From positions 5,542,001 through 5,606,000 of the forward strand of contig NZ_CP042467.1 of the NCBI RefSeq assembly GCF_007993755.1: a stretch of 64,000 nt of DNA. The letters are read 5' to 3'. The notes beneath the pieces were generated by a model. That model was not told the DNA's origin. It ran no database searches and worked only from the letters and a program-made list of their open reading frames with translations. The position numbers and the translations under genes are program-made. The stretch is from Microvenator marinus. GTDB taxonomy: Bacteria; Myxococcota_A; Bradymonadia; Bradymonadales; Bradymonadaceae. Shown here in pieces: positions 1 through 9,030 of this stretch. Numbering within the stretch: position 1 is the stretch's first letter; the number at the start of each line of letters is the position of its first letter.

Positions 1-343
1 CTTCTCCGTTCTGAACGCCATCGGTGCAGGTCGGTGCGGCCGTGCATGCGGCGCAGGGTCCACCGCAGTCAGGCCCTTCTTCCGCCATGTCCTTGATACC
101 GTTTTCACAGGAGGGCGTGAGGCAGACCTGAATCATTTCGTTGAACTCTTGACCCTCGTCGCATTCATCCGGGTTCATTTGTTCGACGCAGCTCCCTTCA
201 ACGCACGAGAAGCCGTCGGAGCAGGTTGGAACGCACCCTTGCGGTGTGTTGTTTGGATCGATGTTGGACTTTTTTGTTGGGCCCTCATCGCCACATCCCA
301 GGAACAAAAGGAAGAACGGCAATACAAACAGGTTTCTCTTCAC
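1..343 (-). CDS. Cys-rich lipoprotein, 3' part beyond the window
   Basis: The reading frame opens with GTG at 343 (MKRNLFVL...) and runs off the left edge without a stop. A short hydrophobic signal ends in the lipobox LGC (Cys16), followed by an acidic GDEG. The visible part then has regularly spaced cysteines, including the element D-C-G-G-P-C-x-x-C found in repeat-bearing secreted proteins of Myxococcota. It is probably a surface-exposed outer-membrane lipoprotein. Its function cannot be told. It is divergent from the pectate lyase at 472, with a 128-base shared upstream region. Confidence 0.75.
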   Translation of the reverse strand, partial: MKRNLFVLPFFLLFLGCGDEGPTKKSNIDPNNTPQGCVPTCSDGFSCVEGSCVEQMNPDECDEGQEFNEMIQVCLTPSCENGIKDMAEEGPDCGGPCAACTAAPTCTDGVQNGE

Positions 344-471
344 GGCATACCTCAAACGCGTTGTGCGACCCGTACTTAGTGAAGTCTGGATGAAGAGGCA
401 AGCTCAAGCGGTTGGCCATTCCGCTTACAATAGGCTAAAATGGACATCACAATCTAAGTTGGCGGTTCAAC

Positions 472-1647
472 ATGCGTTCTTCGCTTCATTTTGGTTCGAT
501 TTGTCTGGTCTTGATTCTGGGATTTCTTTCAAGTTGCGGGTCGTCCAGCACATCGGACCCCGAGGACCTCGGAGGCATAGAGGACATGGGAGGCGTCGAA
601 GATTTGCGTTCGGCAGACATGAGTGCCGACCTTGATCTCGTCAACAATCTCGTAGATTCAGGTGCTGCTGACGATTCGGGGCCTGACCTCGTCACGATGC
701 CGGACATGACTCAAAGGCCACCACACGAACAACTCTTGAGTGAGTTGGTAGGGTTCGGTCAGGAGACCACGGGCGGTGCAGGTGGCCCGGTTGTGACTGT
801 GACAACTCTTGCGGATTCGGGAGCCGGTTCTCTTCGCGAAGCCGCTACCAGCCAAGGCCCTGCTTGGATCAGGTTCCTCGTAAGTGGCGTTATTGAGTTG
901 GAGTCTGCGATCGAAGTCTTGAGCGACAAGACCATCGACGGGCGAGGGGCGGACATTACGATCACCGGAGAGGGGCTTTTTGTTCAGAACGGTGAGGGCA
1001 ATGTCATCATCAACAACATCAAGATTCGCGATACTTCGAATGATATGATTCGATTCTTTAACGGCGGCTCAAATATGTGGGTTCACAAATGTGACCTCTC
1101 GAATGGCGGAGATGGCGCATTTGATGCCACCGAAGGGGTTACTGGCGTCACCGTCTCCTACACACATATCTTCGACCATGACAAAGCGATGCTTGTGGGG
1201 GCCGGCTCGGACGATGGAGACGGCGTAAACATGCGTTGGACCGCACACCACAACTGGTACGAAAATGTCGTACAGCGGCTGCCAGCTATTCGTTTCGGTC
1301 AGGCCCATAGCTTCAACAATTTGATCGAATGGCGAAGTGGTACAGCAATGTCGACGCGCCTGAGTCCCAGCCAAATCTTAGTGGAGAACAATATCCTCGC
1401 GCCTCAAACCAACGTCGGGCACAAAGTAATCTCCCTTGCTGAGGACCGTGGCGCAGCAAAATTTGTTGGAAACTTGGAGCGTCCACTGCCTGGCGACACG
1501 ATTGAGTTCGAAGAGACCAACCCTGAATCTGTTTTCGATCCCTCGACTTCCTACTCTTACACAGCTGAGCCCGCTAATGGGGACCTCGACGCGTACATCC
1601 GTGCGAACGCTGGGTGGCAGGACGTTCCTTTTCCTGAAGTGCCCTAG
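472..1647 (+). CDS. Pectate lyase-like lipoprotein, polysaccharide lyase family 1
   Basis: A 391-residue lipoprotein: signal with lipobox LSSC (Cys22), an acidic linker rich in Asp/Met/Gly to about residue 85, then a right-handed beta-helix. Family 1 marks are visible: GDGAFD at 213-218 and HDK at 236-238 in the calcium-binding region, and the R-x-P-x-x-R motif as R269-L-P-A-I-R274, which carries the catalytic arginine in characterised PL1 enzymes. It should cleave polygalacturonate or a related polymer by beta-elimination at the cell surface. The 3' end overlaps the convergent HTTM gene by 74 bases. A second lyase-like lipoprotein (PL9 type) lies at 46916-48202. Confidence 0.88.
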   Translation: MRSSLHFGSICLVLILGFLSSCGSSSTSDPEDLGGIEDMGGVEDLRSADMSADLDLVNNLVDSGAADDSGPDLVTMPDMTQRPPHEQLLSELVGFGQETTGGAGGPVVTVTTLADSGAGSLREAATSQGPAWIRFLVSGVIELESAIEVLSDKTIDGRGADITITGEGLFVQNGEGNVIINNIKIRDTSNDMIRFFNGGSNMWVHKCDLSNGGDGAFDATEGVTGVTVSYTHIFDHDKAMLVGAGSDDGDGVNMRWTAHHNWYENVVQRLPAIRFGQAHSFNNLIEWRSGTAMSTRLSPSQILVENNILAPQTNVGHKVISLAEDRGAAKFVGNLERPLPGDTIEFEETNPESVFDPSTSYSYTAEPANGDLDAYIRANAGWQDVPFPEVP

Positions 1648-2464
1648 GCCTTGAAACCCAGCTTGGGTTGAAGGTAAGCGCGTGGATCATCAACATCCCA
1701 AGGCTCAAATCGGCGAAAGACACCGTGCAAATGATGCCGATGTGCAAACCCACTAGCGCTAGCCAGAGCCACGACCTAGCACGTGATATTAAGGCGATGG
1801 GAAGGGCTAAGAGCTCGATGCCGAGCGTTCCCCAGGTCAAGAACTTGAGGAGTGTCGGCAGCTCCAAGAGAAGGTCGCGCAGGGGCGAAAGGCGCGCGAG
1901 TGGACTCATCAAAACGTGTGTGATTGCCGTGCCGTCCAGCCATGAAGGGCTAATCAGCTTGGTGTAGCCGCTGTAGGTGTAACCTGCCGCCATGACCCAC
2001 CACGCACTGCCGTACATGGCGTCCGGTACGCGAAAAGCTTCATCTCTCTTAGGGAGAAACGCGTGAAAGAGGAGCATCCATCCCACAAAGGCAAGACTCG
2101 GATTGGAGATCAAAGGATTTCGTCCAAAAAGCGAAGCCCAGATGACCCAAATCAAAACGGCCATCCAGCGGTCTTTGACACCGAGTGTAAGAGCCAGACT
2201 GGCCAGGGCTCCCAGAGAGACCATACCGATAGCCATTTGAGGCGAATCAAAGAACGTGAGCACGTTCGGAAAGAGATAGGCAAACGGGCTCACGGAAGCG
2301 TCGGGAAGACTGCCTTGATTCGAAAAGAGCTCCGCGGCCCACGGCACGAGGTGCGCAAAATGAATCATCAAATAGACGCCGAGGATGATTCGAACCCAGC
2401 GGTACGAAGCTGAGGTCCAGCCGTTGCGAATCTCAAGCCATTTTGGAAACTGAATCGTAATCAT
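1574..2464 (-). CDS. HTTM-domain membrane protein (gamma-carboxylase-like)
   Basis: A polytopic membrane protein of about 296 residues with six or so hydrophobic segments, starting ITIQFPKWLEIRNGW. The pattern (short cytoplasmic lead, helix pairs, and a W-x-x-x-A-G-Y-T-Y-S-G-Y-x-K-L segment) resembles the HTTM domain of bacterial proteins related to vitamin K-dependent gamma-carboxylase. The ATG at 2464 overlaps the upstream stop as ATGA and is preferred to the TTG at 2470. It is the last gene of a three-gene coupled operon with a fatty acid hydroxylase. The C-terminal tail is basic and lies antisense to the end of the pectate lyase. The substrate is unknown. Confidence 0.72.
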   Translation of the reverse strand: MITIQFPKWLEIRNGWTSASYRWVRIILGVYLMIHFAHLVPWAAELFSNQGSLPDASVSPFAYLFPNVLTFFDSPQMAIGMVSLGALASLALTLGVKDRWMAVLIWVIWASLFGRNPLISNPSLAFVGWMLLFHAFLPKRDEAFRVPDAMYGSAWWVMAAGYTYSGYTKLISPSWLDGTAITHVLMSPLARLSPLRDLLLELPTLLKFLTWGTLGIELLALPIALISRARSWLWLALVGLHIGIICTVSFADLSLGMLMIHALTFNPSWVSRPRALQEKERPATQRSHGCTRRGPH

Positions 2465-2952
2465 GAGCAAGGTACCTCGATGGTCTGTGGTAAATCGCCC
2501 ATTCCGACCTCCTCCCTCGGCACGTAGCGCACTATGATTGGCCCAACGGCATCTTGTGCAAGACCGAGTTCCTTCAGAATCGGAGCTTCCTCACAGAGGG
2601 CGTACTCGGCGACCGCGTCGAACATGGGTCTTGCACGGGCATCGGTGTAGAGGACCGGGCCAAAGGCCAGGATTGCCCCGTAGACGTTTCGTCGATTGTA
2701 GGGGCCTTCGAGCCGCGCGTAGACCTCAGGCGTCACCTCCGCGGTATGTATCATGCCGGAGGAGTCCGACCATTCAAGGAAGAAACGAGTTGAATAGGTC
2801 TCAAGGCCCTTTGCCACGCTGAATACTTTTGGGGCTGGCGAGGCGAGCGTAGCAGCGGCTAAGCCTTGTAATGGGGCAAGACCGCTCAGTACTCCGACGA
2901 TTTGAAGGACGCCGAGTCCCAGCAGAAAGGTCGAACGTTTTGAGGCACTCAT
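2461..2952 (-). CDS. Hypothetical exported or membrane-anchored protein
   Basis: A 163-residue protein with one N-terminal hydrophobic stretch (residues 10-36) that could be a signal peptide or anchor, followed by a soluble domain with two Cys near the C-terminus. I do not recognise the family. It overlaps its neighbours on both sides by ATGA (2949-2952 and 2461-2464), so it is translated together with the hydroxylase before it and the HTTM protein after it and probably acts with one of them at the membrane. Confidence 0.7.
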   Translation of the reverse strand: MSASKRSTFLLGLGVLQIVGVLSGLAPLQGLAAATLASPAPKVFSVAKGLETYSTRFFLEWSDSSGMIHTAEVTPEVYARLEGPYNRRNVYGAILAFGPVLYTDARARPMFDAVAEYALCEEAPILKELGLAQDAVGPIIVRYVPREEVGMGDLPQTIEVPCS

Positions 2953-3692
2953 TCGGCCGCTCCTTCAGGGTATGCCTGTACATCCTTCCCCAGAAGCATG
3001 CCGAGCAGCTCGCCTTCCTGATGTGGCTCAAATCCGCACTCGCTCTCCCATTCACGTGGGTTGTAGAACGTTCCGAAAAGCATGTCCCAGAGCGGAAGGT
3101 CGCCGTAATTGAGCTGATGAATGCCGCGTTCGTGGTGGACACAATGGCTCTCGGGACGCTGAATGAAGTAGCCGATCCAGTGTGGAGTCTTGACGTTCCA
3201 GTGGTAGAAGAACTCGGCCAACGCGCTGAGGAGCATGGCATAGGCAGCAGCCTCCGGACCCACGCCGACCACGAAATAGACGACGACACTCGAGAGTATG
3301 GAGTTGGAGAAAATCTCCAGCGGATGCTTGTAGAATGAAGTCACAATCTCGAGTCGCTGAGGACTGTGATGAAGCTGGTGAAGCCATCTCCAGAGCACGG
3401 GGGATGCGTGCCGAAATCGATGCCACCAATAGTAGAAGAAAGTCAGAACAAAGTACGCCAATAGGCCGCCCCAGACAGGCCCTATTGAGTCCAGAGACCA
3501 GAAGCGATTTGCGATAAACCAGTTGTCCCAATAGAGACCCGCCGCGACGACCGCTGCGACTTGGATTCCATTGAAGAGTAGGGCACGGCCCCACCATCCG
3601 GCGACCTCGGGCCATTTGCGCGCGGGGCTGCGCAATTCGATGAGGATCATGGCCACACCAACGGCGACGATGATGGCGAGAAAGATGTTCAT
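2949..3692 (-). CDS. Fatty acid hydroxylase / sterol desaturase family membrane protein
   Basis: A 247-residue di-iron membrane oxygenase. The three histidine boxes of the superfamily are present: HRFRH at 91-95, HQLHH at 105-109 and HCVHH at 183-187, with an extra H164. Four or so transmembrane segments surround them. The family hydroxylates or desaturates lipids such as sterols, fatty acids or carotenoids using O2. The start at 3692 has a good ribosome site (AGGAG, 8 bases upstream); the open frame reaches further upstream without one. It is first in an operon with 2461-2952 and 1574-2464. The substrate cannot be told. Confidence 0.88.
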   Translation of the reverse strand: MNIFLAIIVAVGVAMILIELRSPARKWPEVAGWWGRALLFNGIQVAAVVAAGLYWDNWFIANRFWSLDSIGPVWGGLLAYFVLTFFYYWWHRFRHASPVLWRWLHQLHHSPQRLEIVTSFYKHPLEIFSNSILSSVVVYFVVGVGPEAAAYAMLLSALAEFFYHWNVKTPHWIGYFIQRPESHCVHHERGIHQLNYGDLPLWDMLFGTFYNPREWESECGFEPHQEGELLGMLLGKDVQAYPEGAAE

Positions 3693-3867
3693 AAGTTCAC
3701 TCCTTTGGGTGTCGGGGTGAACTATTCGCAAGGCTCGTGCCTGGTCTCAAGTTGGCTTAAGTTCTTGTTTAACGCGTGCTTTAGGGCTCTTTTTGGTGTG
3801 GCGGGTTCTGGGTGGCTGTACTACTTGTGTACGTCATTCCGTCATAAAATGTATTTTGAGGCAAGGA

Positions 3868-4203
3868 TCAGTCATAGCGAGCAACGACGTAGTATTTTGG
3901 CTCGTTGATCCCAGCTTGTGCCAAGACCTCGTCCAAGCGCGCATTCTCTTGCTCTGATAGCTCTATAGTCTCGCACGCTGAGGAGTCGTAGCTATCACCG
4001 GCCACCCAGACGCCCAATGCGCCGCCACATATGCATGGCTCTTGGCTCGAACCGTCTGTTCCGAAGTAGGTAGCCAGCCAACCGGCGCATCCGAGGTGTA
4101 GTCCTAGTTGGTACTTCTCCTTTTGAAGGTTTGCATTTCCATATGATATTCGCTTTTCGTGTACACCTGAAGGAGTCTGAAAACATGGCGCAAGACGATC
4201 CAA
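3868..4203 (-). pseudogene. Possible remnant of a small Cys-containing protein
   Basis: An open frame of up to 111 codons. The part after about residue 26 looks like protein (C-I-C-G-G-A, E-L-S-E-Q-E-N-A-R-L), but the only early start is a weak TTG at 4203 that lies inside the divergent gene starting at 4185. No other usual start precedes the conserved-looking part. It may be a 5'-truncated remnant or a gene with an unusual start. The rest of the gap 3693-3867 holds no gene I can support. Confidence 0.3.
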
Positions 4204-5051
4204 TCCATTTTCTTGAGGCTGGGCTAGAGCGACCGGATGGCACGCTACTTATGCCGGGCTACGATACTTCCGAAGACATGCTGGCAAACCCCCATACGCT
4301 GCTACTCAGTGGAAAGCCCGGAGAAATTGAAGAAATAGCGAATCTGAGTTGGCAAACCGTTGCAACGAGCTCACCTGCGCCAGAACGATTGGTCTTCGTG
4401 AGCGAGTGGGGGAACTACTTCGACTTCGCGAGCTTCGAAGATCACGCCTCCGGTGTGCTCGATGATGATGGTGAAATCGAGTACCGCTCCGTAGACAATG
4501 TGGGTGGAGAGCTCTACGCCTGCGGCGGGAGTCGGACTATCCGACGTTTGACCGATGAAGGCTGGGTCGATGAGAGCGAAGATTTAGAACCTGGCAATCT
4601 CATCGAGGCGGTGTCGGGATTCTCGGGTGACGAGCTCTATGGCTTTGGCTGGAATGGCGAGATCTGGTGGCGAGAAGGCGGATCGTGGCGGGCCGTTGAA
4701 TCACCAACCGAAAGGATCCTGCAGGCCGCCTGCATTGTCGATGGTCGAGTGTTCGTTGGTGGGCAGCTCGGTGTGATCTTGGAGGGGCGCCACGACGCTT
4801 GGGGCGTCATTGAAAACGACCATAAGTTAGATATCTGGTCGGTTTGCGAGTTTGAAGGAGTTCCCTATTTTTCAACGATCGATGGGATTCTTCGACTCCA
4901 CGATGGCAAGATCGAAAAAATGGATACCCGCGAATTGAAGTCGACTCATAAGCTTTTCGTAGGACCTAGCGGACTTTGGTCCGTCGGTGGTGGGACGCTG
5001 GGTCTTTATGATGGAACGGAGTGGCGCTGTGTTCAGCAGCTTGGCGACTAG
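4185..5051 (+). CDS. Beta-propeller-like hypothetical protein
   Basis: A 288-residue cytosolic protein without signal peptide. It consists of repeated short strands of the form G-D-E-L-Y-G-F-G-W-N-G-E-I-W and V-D-G-R-V-F-V-G-G-Q-L-G-V-I, each giving a 'look up element, show value' pattern seen in small beta-propellers. The start at 4185 (MAQDDP) is fixed by AAGGAG ten bases upstream; the frame extends 54 bases further without a site. The function is unknown. Confidence 0.75.
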   Translation: MAQDDPIHFLEAGLERPDGTLLMPGYDTSEDMLANPHTLLLSGKPGEIEEIANLSWQTVATSSPAPERLVFVSEWGNYFDFASFEDHASGVLDDDGEIEYRSVDNVGGELYACGGSRTIRRLTDEGWVDESEDLEPGNLIEAVSGFSGDELYGFGWNGEIWWREGGSWRAVESPTERILQAACIVDGRVFVGGQLGVILEGRHDAWGVIENDHKLDIWSVCEFEGVPYFSTIDGILRLHDGKIEKMDTRELKSTHKLFVGPSGLWSVGGGTLGLYDGTEWRCVQQLGD

Positions 5052-5174
5052 AAAATGAAGGTTCAGCCAAAATCTTTGAAGGTTGCCATTGACCTAAGGT
5101 AGCTGATAAAAGTCGCTCTCGTAGCTCAACAATCTATAAACGTTAGCATCTCAGCTAGCTTGGGAGAATTGTAT

Positions 5175-6509
5175 ATGGACGTCTTGGACCAAAAAATGAA
5201 TGGGTACTCGCTTGCCGATTGCGCAGAAATCATGCGTATGCACACCAAACTTAAGGTGGAACACGGTGAGCGCGATTATAAAGGCCCATGGCAAGAGTTC
5301 TTGCGCATGAAGGGACTTACTGAGGGCAATTGGGCGCAGGTCTGGAATGCCTGGCACCAAAAAATGGAGGCAGACCCCGGGTTGGCGGCGAAGTATCATA
5401 CGTATTTTGCCAATGCGAACGTTCGCGACATGACCGCAGGTCAGGCCAATGTGAGTCAGGATGCGCTCGAGGGCGTGACTCTTGAGCAATTCGCCAAGAT
5501 CAGCGCGAAGATTCAGGGTGGTGGGGATGCTGCTGCGTTGGTGGCCGCTGAAGGACTCTCGATGGACCAATGGCTTGCCGGTCAGGGAGCATGGGGTCAG
5601 AAGATGGGAACCATCAGTCCCACCGACCCGATTATGTTGCAGTACGGACAGCTCTATCAGAAGTACAATTCTACCATTCCACAGGTGGGTGGTGGTTCGG
5701 TTTCCATGGAACAAGCCGTTGAGCAGACGCTCGACAAGCACGCGCAAATTCAAGGTAATCGCAGTATCGAAGTCACGATTCAAAACGCTGAGTCGGAGTT
5801 CTTTTCTAGCAATATCGTGCGTCATAAGGCGCGTGGTGTGCGTGCAATTCTGAACCTTTGGGACCGCTCCTGGAGCGACCGAGCGAGCAATCCTGCACTG
5901 AAACAGGTCACTCGCCGCGCCTATGAAATCAGCATTGATTTGCTGGAGAACGGGCCAGGAAATGGTCCCGGTGCGGGTCCCGGTTACCAGGGTGTCAGTG
6001 GTGGCGTGGACGCGATGGACATCCACAAATGGAGCGACCTTCATACTGAAGAAGAAGCCTACGAAGACACAGTCTCTACCATCTTGAGCGAGTTCAAGGA
6101 CCTTGCGGCAGGCCAATTCATGACCCCGGCCGAGAGTGACCGTGCGCAGGCAGCGATCCGTAAGGCTATTCAGCGCCTTACACCTCGCAAGACAAAAGTC
6201 GAAGAGATCTGGAGCGGCACCACGGACATGACAAAAAAGGCGAGCCTCCGGTCATTGTTGGATTCCTATATTGAGGTCTTGGAGGAGATGCAGGAAGCGC
6301 TTGATGATTGGTCCTACGAAGGGCCAGAATCTGCAGATTCATCGGATTCTTCCGATGAGCACGACGCTCCGAGCCCCCAGAGTTTCCAATCGAATGCGCC
6401 GAGCCAGCCCTCAACGGCTATGGCGACCACCAATCAGGAATCACCGCTCATCGCGTTCCTGAAGGGCCTTCCGGTGATTGGCCAGATCCTCAAAGCTCTC
6501 GGGCTCTGA
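5175..6509 (+). CDS. Helical-repeat protein with Gly/Pro linker and amphipathic C-terminus
   Basis: A 444-residue soluble protein I cannot assign with certainty. The N-terminal 160 residues contain two copies of an approximately 75-residue helical unit, each with a W-x(6)-W or similar pair followed by K-M and an N near the end (G-L-T-E-G-N-W-A-Q-V-W and G-L-S-M-D-Q-W). A second helical domain follows, then a short GNGPGAGPG linker, another helical region, an Asp/Ser-rich stretch, and a hydrophobic, amphipathic last 20 residues that could bind a membrane. The ATG at 5175 (GGGAGA upstream) is chosen over the TTG at 5160. Confidence 0.75.
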   Translation: MDVLDQKMNGYSLADCAEIMRMHTKLKVEHGERDYKGPWQEFLRMKGLTEGNWAQVWNAWHQKMEADPGLAAKYHTYFANANVRDMTAGQANVSQDALEGVTLEQFAKISAKIQGGGDAAALVAAEGLSMDQWLAGQGAWGQKMGTISPTDPIMLQYGQLYQKYNSTIPQVGGGSVSMEQAVEQTLDKHAQIQGNRSIEVTIQNAESEFFSSNIVRHKARGVRAILNLWDRSWSDRASNPALKQVTRRAYEISIDLLENGPGNGPGAGPGYQGVSGGVDAMDIHKWSDLHTEEEAYEDTVSTILSEFKDLAAGQFMTPAESDRAQAAIRKAIQRLTPRKTKVEEIWSGTTDMTKKASLRSLLDSYIEVLEEMQEALDDWSYEGPESADSSDSSDEHDAPSPQSFQSNAPSQPSTAMATTNQESPLIAFLKGLPVIGQILKALGL

Positions 6510-6523
6510 GATGCCACTTGGGC

Positions 6524-7642
6524 TCATAGGCTAAGTAGATGGCGCTCAAGCTCCGCGCCGTCTCTTTTCAAGGCCTCTTTTATCTCTCTCCCGATGCCTC
6601 CATCCACACCCGTCAGGGGTTCGAAATCGAGAGACACCGCTCGTTTGGTCGCCTTGTGGGACCAGACGGCGACAAATTGTCCCTTGTAGAAGATTGTGGG
6701 TTTGACGACCGCAGACTTTGCCCAAACACGGGGTTGGTCGTCTGCGTTTTTAAGCAGTGGCTCTTTGTTCGCGTGAGTCATCATTTGGGTGTCGTAAGCA
6801 GGAAGCAAACGCGCCTGCCACGATTCTGGGGTGGCTTGCAAACATTCGGCGTCTTCCTTGAACATGAGATGGCCACCGAGTCCTTCGATCTCCAATTCGA
6901 CGAGCTGGTCGCGCATCGGTTCAACCCATCGGCGAGTATCGGTGATTCTTGCGCCTAAGAAGTGTGCGATGTCTTGAACTCGCGCCGGTCCCCAGGTTTT
7001 TAGATAGCGTCGCACCACTTCTATCGCAGCATCTTCGGGCGTGATGTCTGGCCATTTGGCGCCAGGCACCCACTTCTTCCGCGAAACATACCCTTGTTCG
7101 CGCCCAATATTCTCGGTGCTCGAGAGAAAGCCTTCTCGCCCAGCCACCCATATCAGGCGGGTGATAGCCATGCGTTCCGGTGGGTCGTTGTTTTGCGGCT
7201 CGTCCACAAATGCTTGCACCAGTCGAGGAGGAGCGGCCTCGAGGAGATGGCTCCGTGTGAACGGGCCGTCAAGGCCCTCAATCGTGCCGATGAAGTCTGC
7301 GAGCTCTTCATCGGTAGGCATGGCGCCGCGCCGCGCGCTTGCGGGCCAGAGCGATTGCGCCTTTGCGAATAGATGCCAGTCATCGGTCGCGTACATATGA
7401 ACGGTATCGCGCTGACCCCAGGCCCGGACGAGGGACTTTTCGACGAGAAGCTTGTCCTTGATTTCAGACGCCGTCGGGATGTTCTGCGTTCTGAGGGCCA
7501 ACGCCCAGCGAGCAGGTGCCTCGATTTGTGCCTGAGCGCCTAAAATGGCGCTCGCGGCTTCTTCTGGAGAAGGAAAACCTTCAATCAAACCGGATCTTTT
7601 TGCGCGAAAAAATGCGACATTGTCCCAGGTAGTCACGGTCAT
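6524..7642 (-). CDS. AlkZ-like winged-helix DNA glycosylase family protein
   Basis: A 372-residue member of the HTH_42 family (PF06224), which includes AlkZ/AlkX DNA glycosylases that excise bulky, crosslinked or alkylated bases. The Q-x-Q catalytic motif of the family is present as Q37-A-Q39, and W-G-Q-R-D-T-V-H-M matches the usual 'RGTLH' strand. Three winged-helix units are expected. It begins three bases after the stop of the AAA/DUF4143 gene, so both are probably transcribed together. Whether it repairs crosslinks or protects against a genotoxin cannot be told here. Confidence 0.8.
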   Translation of the reverse strand: MTVTTWDNVAFFRAKRSGLIEGFPSPEEAASAILGAQAQIEAPARWALALRTQNIPTASEIKDKLLVEKSLVRAWGQRDTVHMYATDDWHLFAKAQSLWPASARRGAMPTDEELADFIGTIEGLDGPFTRSHLLEAAPPRLVQAFVDEPQNNDPPERMAITRLIWVAGREGFLSSTENIGREQGYVSRKKWVPGAKWPDITPEDAAIEVVRRYLKTWGPARVQDIAHFLGARITDTRRWVEPMRDQLVELEIEGLGGHLMFKEDAECLQATPESWQARLLPAYDTQMMTHANKEPLLKNADDQPRVWAKSAVVKPTIFYKGQFVAVWSHKATKRAVSLDFEPLTGVDGGIGREIKEALKRDGAELERHLLSL

Positions 7643-7645
7643 TTC

Positions 7646-8902
7646 CTAATTGGAGGAAAAAAGAGCACGGAAAGGTACCGCCCAAAGCAGCATGCCATCC
7701 TGCTTAAAGGATAAGAGTCTTTCACCAGTGTATACGACAAAGCCAGCCGAAAACCTCTTTCCGGAAAACTCCGCAAGTTTCTTCAAACCCTTAAAGTCTT
7801 CGGAACTGACTGTAGCCGATGCCTTCGCTTCTACCCCGATGATGGCACCGTCATCTTGCTCTACGACAATATCGACTTCGTGTTGTCTCTTGTCTCGAAA
7901 GTGGAAGAGTTCGACGGGCTTCTCGGACCAAGAAGATTGTTTTTTTAGCTCTCCAAACACTAGTGATTCGTAGAGCGCTCCAAAGAATTGGCTGGTCAAG
8001 AGTTGGTTTGGCTCGCGAAGGCCGAGCAAATGGCAGGCTAGCCCTGTGTCTACAATATGAAGCTTGGGCATTCTACTGGTTTGACGTTTTGAGGTGTTCT
8101 TAGACCATGACGGAACGCGGTCAAAAATAAACATGAGTTCTAGGATTTCGATGTAGTTTCGAACGAGTCCATCGTTGAGGTCGAGGTCATTGGCCACACT
8201 GGCGTATTTCAGCAGGTTTCCCGTCCTCCCAGAGAGGTACGGAACCAATGCTTGGAGCTTAGAAACGTAGTCTCCGCGAGCGTTGTGGAGGGTCTCGAAG
8301 TCTTTGAGCAGGCGACCTTCTACATAGGACTGGTACCAGAGGCGTTTCGCTCGCTTGCTATGGAGTCGTGGCTCTGGATAACCACCCTCCAGAACGATTT
8401 GAGCGAGTTCCTTTCTGTGCATCGGGGGCGACGGAGCAATCTGTTCTGGCGAGTCGATCAAAAGGTCAACGGCGTTTCCGGTCGACTTGTTCAGTTCGCT
8501 CAGCGAGAGGGGATAGAGTTCCAGCCGTGCCATGTGGCCAGGTAGAGCCTCGCCCACTGCTGCTGTTTTGAAAATGTCAGCCGATCCTGTAAGTAGGAAT
8601 CTACCTCTATCGTTGGGGGCCAAGGTATCGGATACTTCCTTGATCGCCCGAACGAGGTCTGGAACATATTGAAATTCATCGATTACAACGGGTGTCTTAA
8701 ACGAGCGCACTAGGCCGTGTGGATCGACCCTTGCCGCTTCTCGAGTTGTGCGGTCATCCAGATTGATGAACTGCATGTTCCTCGAGGAGGCAATTTTTCG
8801 AGCTAATGTGGTCTTTCCACACTGACGTGGGCCTGTCAGGTAGACAACCCGAAATGCATCGAGCATCTCCATGACCACTGGTTCTAGGGATCTTTTGAAC
8901 AA
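7646..8902 (-). CDS. AAA family ATPase with DUF4143 domain
   Basis: A 418-residue protein with an N-terminal AAA_14 ATPase (Walker A GPRQCGKT at 24-31, Walker B V-V-I-D75-E76-F) and a C-terminal DUF4143 domain. The latter ends in a PD-(D/E)xK-like element (E-V-D-I-V-V-E ... G-V-E-A-K-A). Such proteins are common and often transferred between genomes; their role is not settled. The start is TTG at 8902, with AGAGG seven bases upstream. It sits beside the 22-bp repeat and upstream of the AlkZ-like gene. Confidence 0.88.
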   Translation of the reverse strand: MFKRSLEPVVMEMLDAFRVVYLTGPRQCGKTTLARKIASSRNMQFINLDDRTTREAARVDPHGLVRSFKTPVVIDEFQYVPDLVRAIKEVSDTLAPNDRGRFLLTGSADIFKTAAVGEALPGHMARLELYPLSLSELNKSTGNAVDLLIDSPEQIAPSPPMHRKELAQIVLEGGYPEPRLHSKRAKRLWYQSYVEGRLLKDFETLHNARGDYVSKLQALVPYLSGRTGNLLKYASVANDLDLNDGLVRNYIEILELMFIFDRVPSWSKNTSKRQTSRMPKLHIVDTGLACHLLGLREPNQLLTSQFFGALYESLVFGELKKQSSWSEKPVELFHFRDKRQHEVDIVVEQDDGAIIGVEAKASATVSSEDFKGLKKLAEFSGKRFSAGFVVYTGERLLSFKQDGMLLWAVPFRALFSSN

Positions 8903-8947
8903 GTTTTCACCTCTCTTTCTGCTTGCGCACGCTCACCATTATACATC

Positions 8948-9030
8948 TTATCGAGAGAAAAACACGTCCTTATCGAGAGAAAAACACGTCCGTATCGAGA
9001 GAAAAACACGTCCTTATCGAGAGAAAAACA
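8948..9030. repeat. 22-bp direct tandem repeat, 3.8 copies
   Basis: Four head-to-tail units of TTATCGAGAGAAAAACACGTCC at 8948-8969, 8970-8991, 8992-9013 (first base G) and a partial copy at 9014-9030. The array is perfect apart from one base. The last copy runs straight into the start codon of the next gene: where the other units have AAAAACACG, the last reads AAAAACATG. The array therefore looks like multiplication of a ribosome-binding/start region in which only the last copy keeps ATG. Confidence 0.93.

Noticed and set aside
5151-6116. Long minus-strand open frame of 321 codons inside the helical-repeat gene
   Set aside because: Its composition (many Leu/His/Arg runs) fits a shadow of the plus-strand gene, which has a ribosome site, repeats and a sensible domain layout.
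8948-9030. CRISPR array
   Set aside because: The units abut directly, with no spacers, and no cas gene is near.
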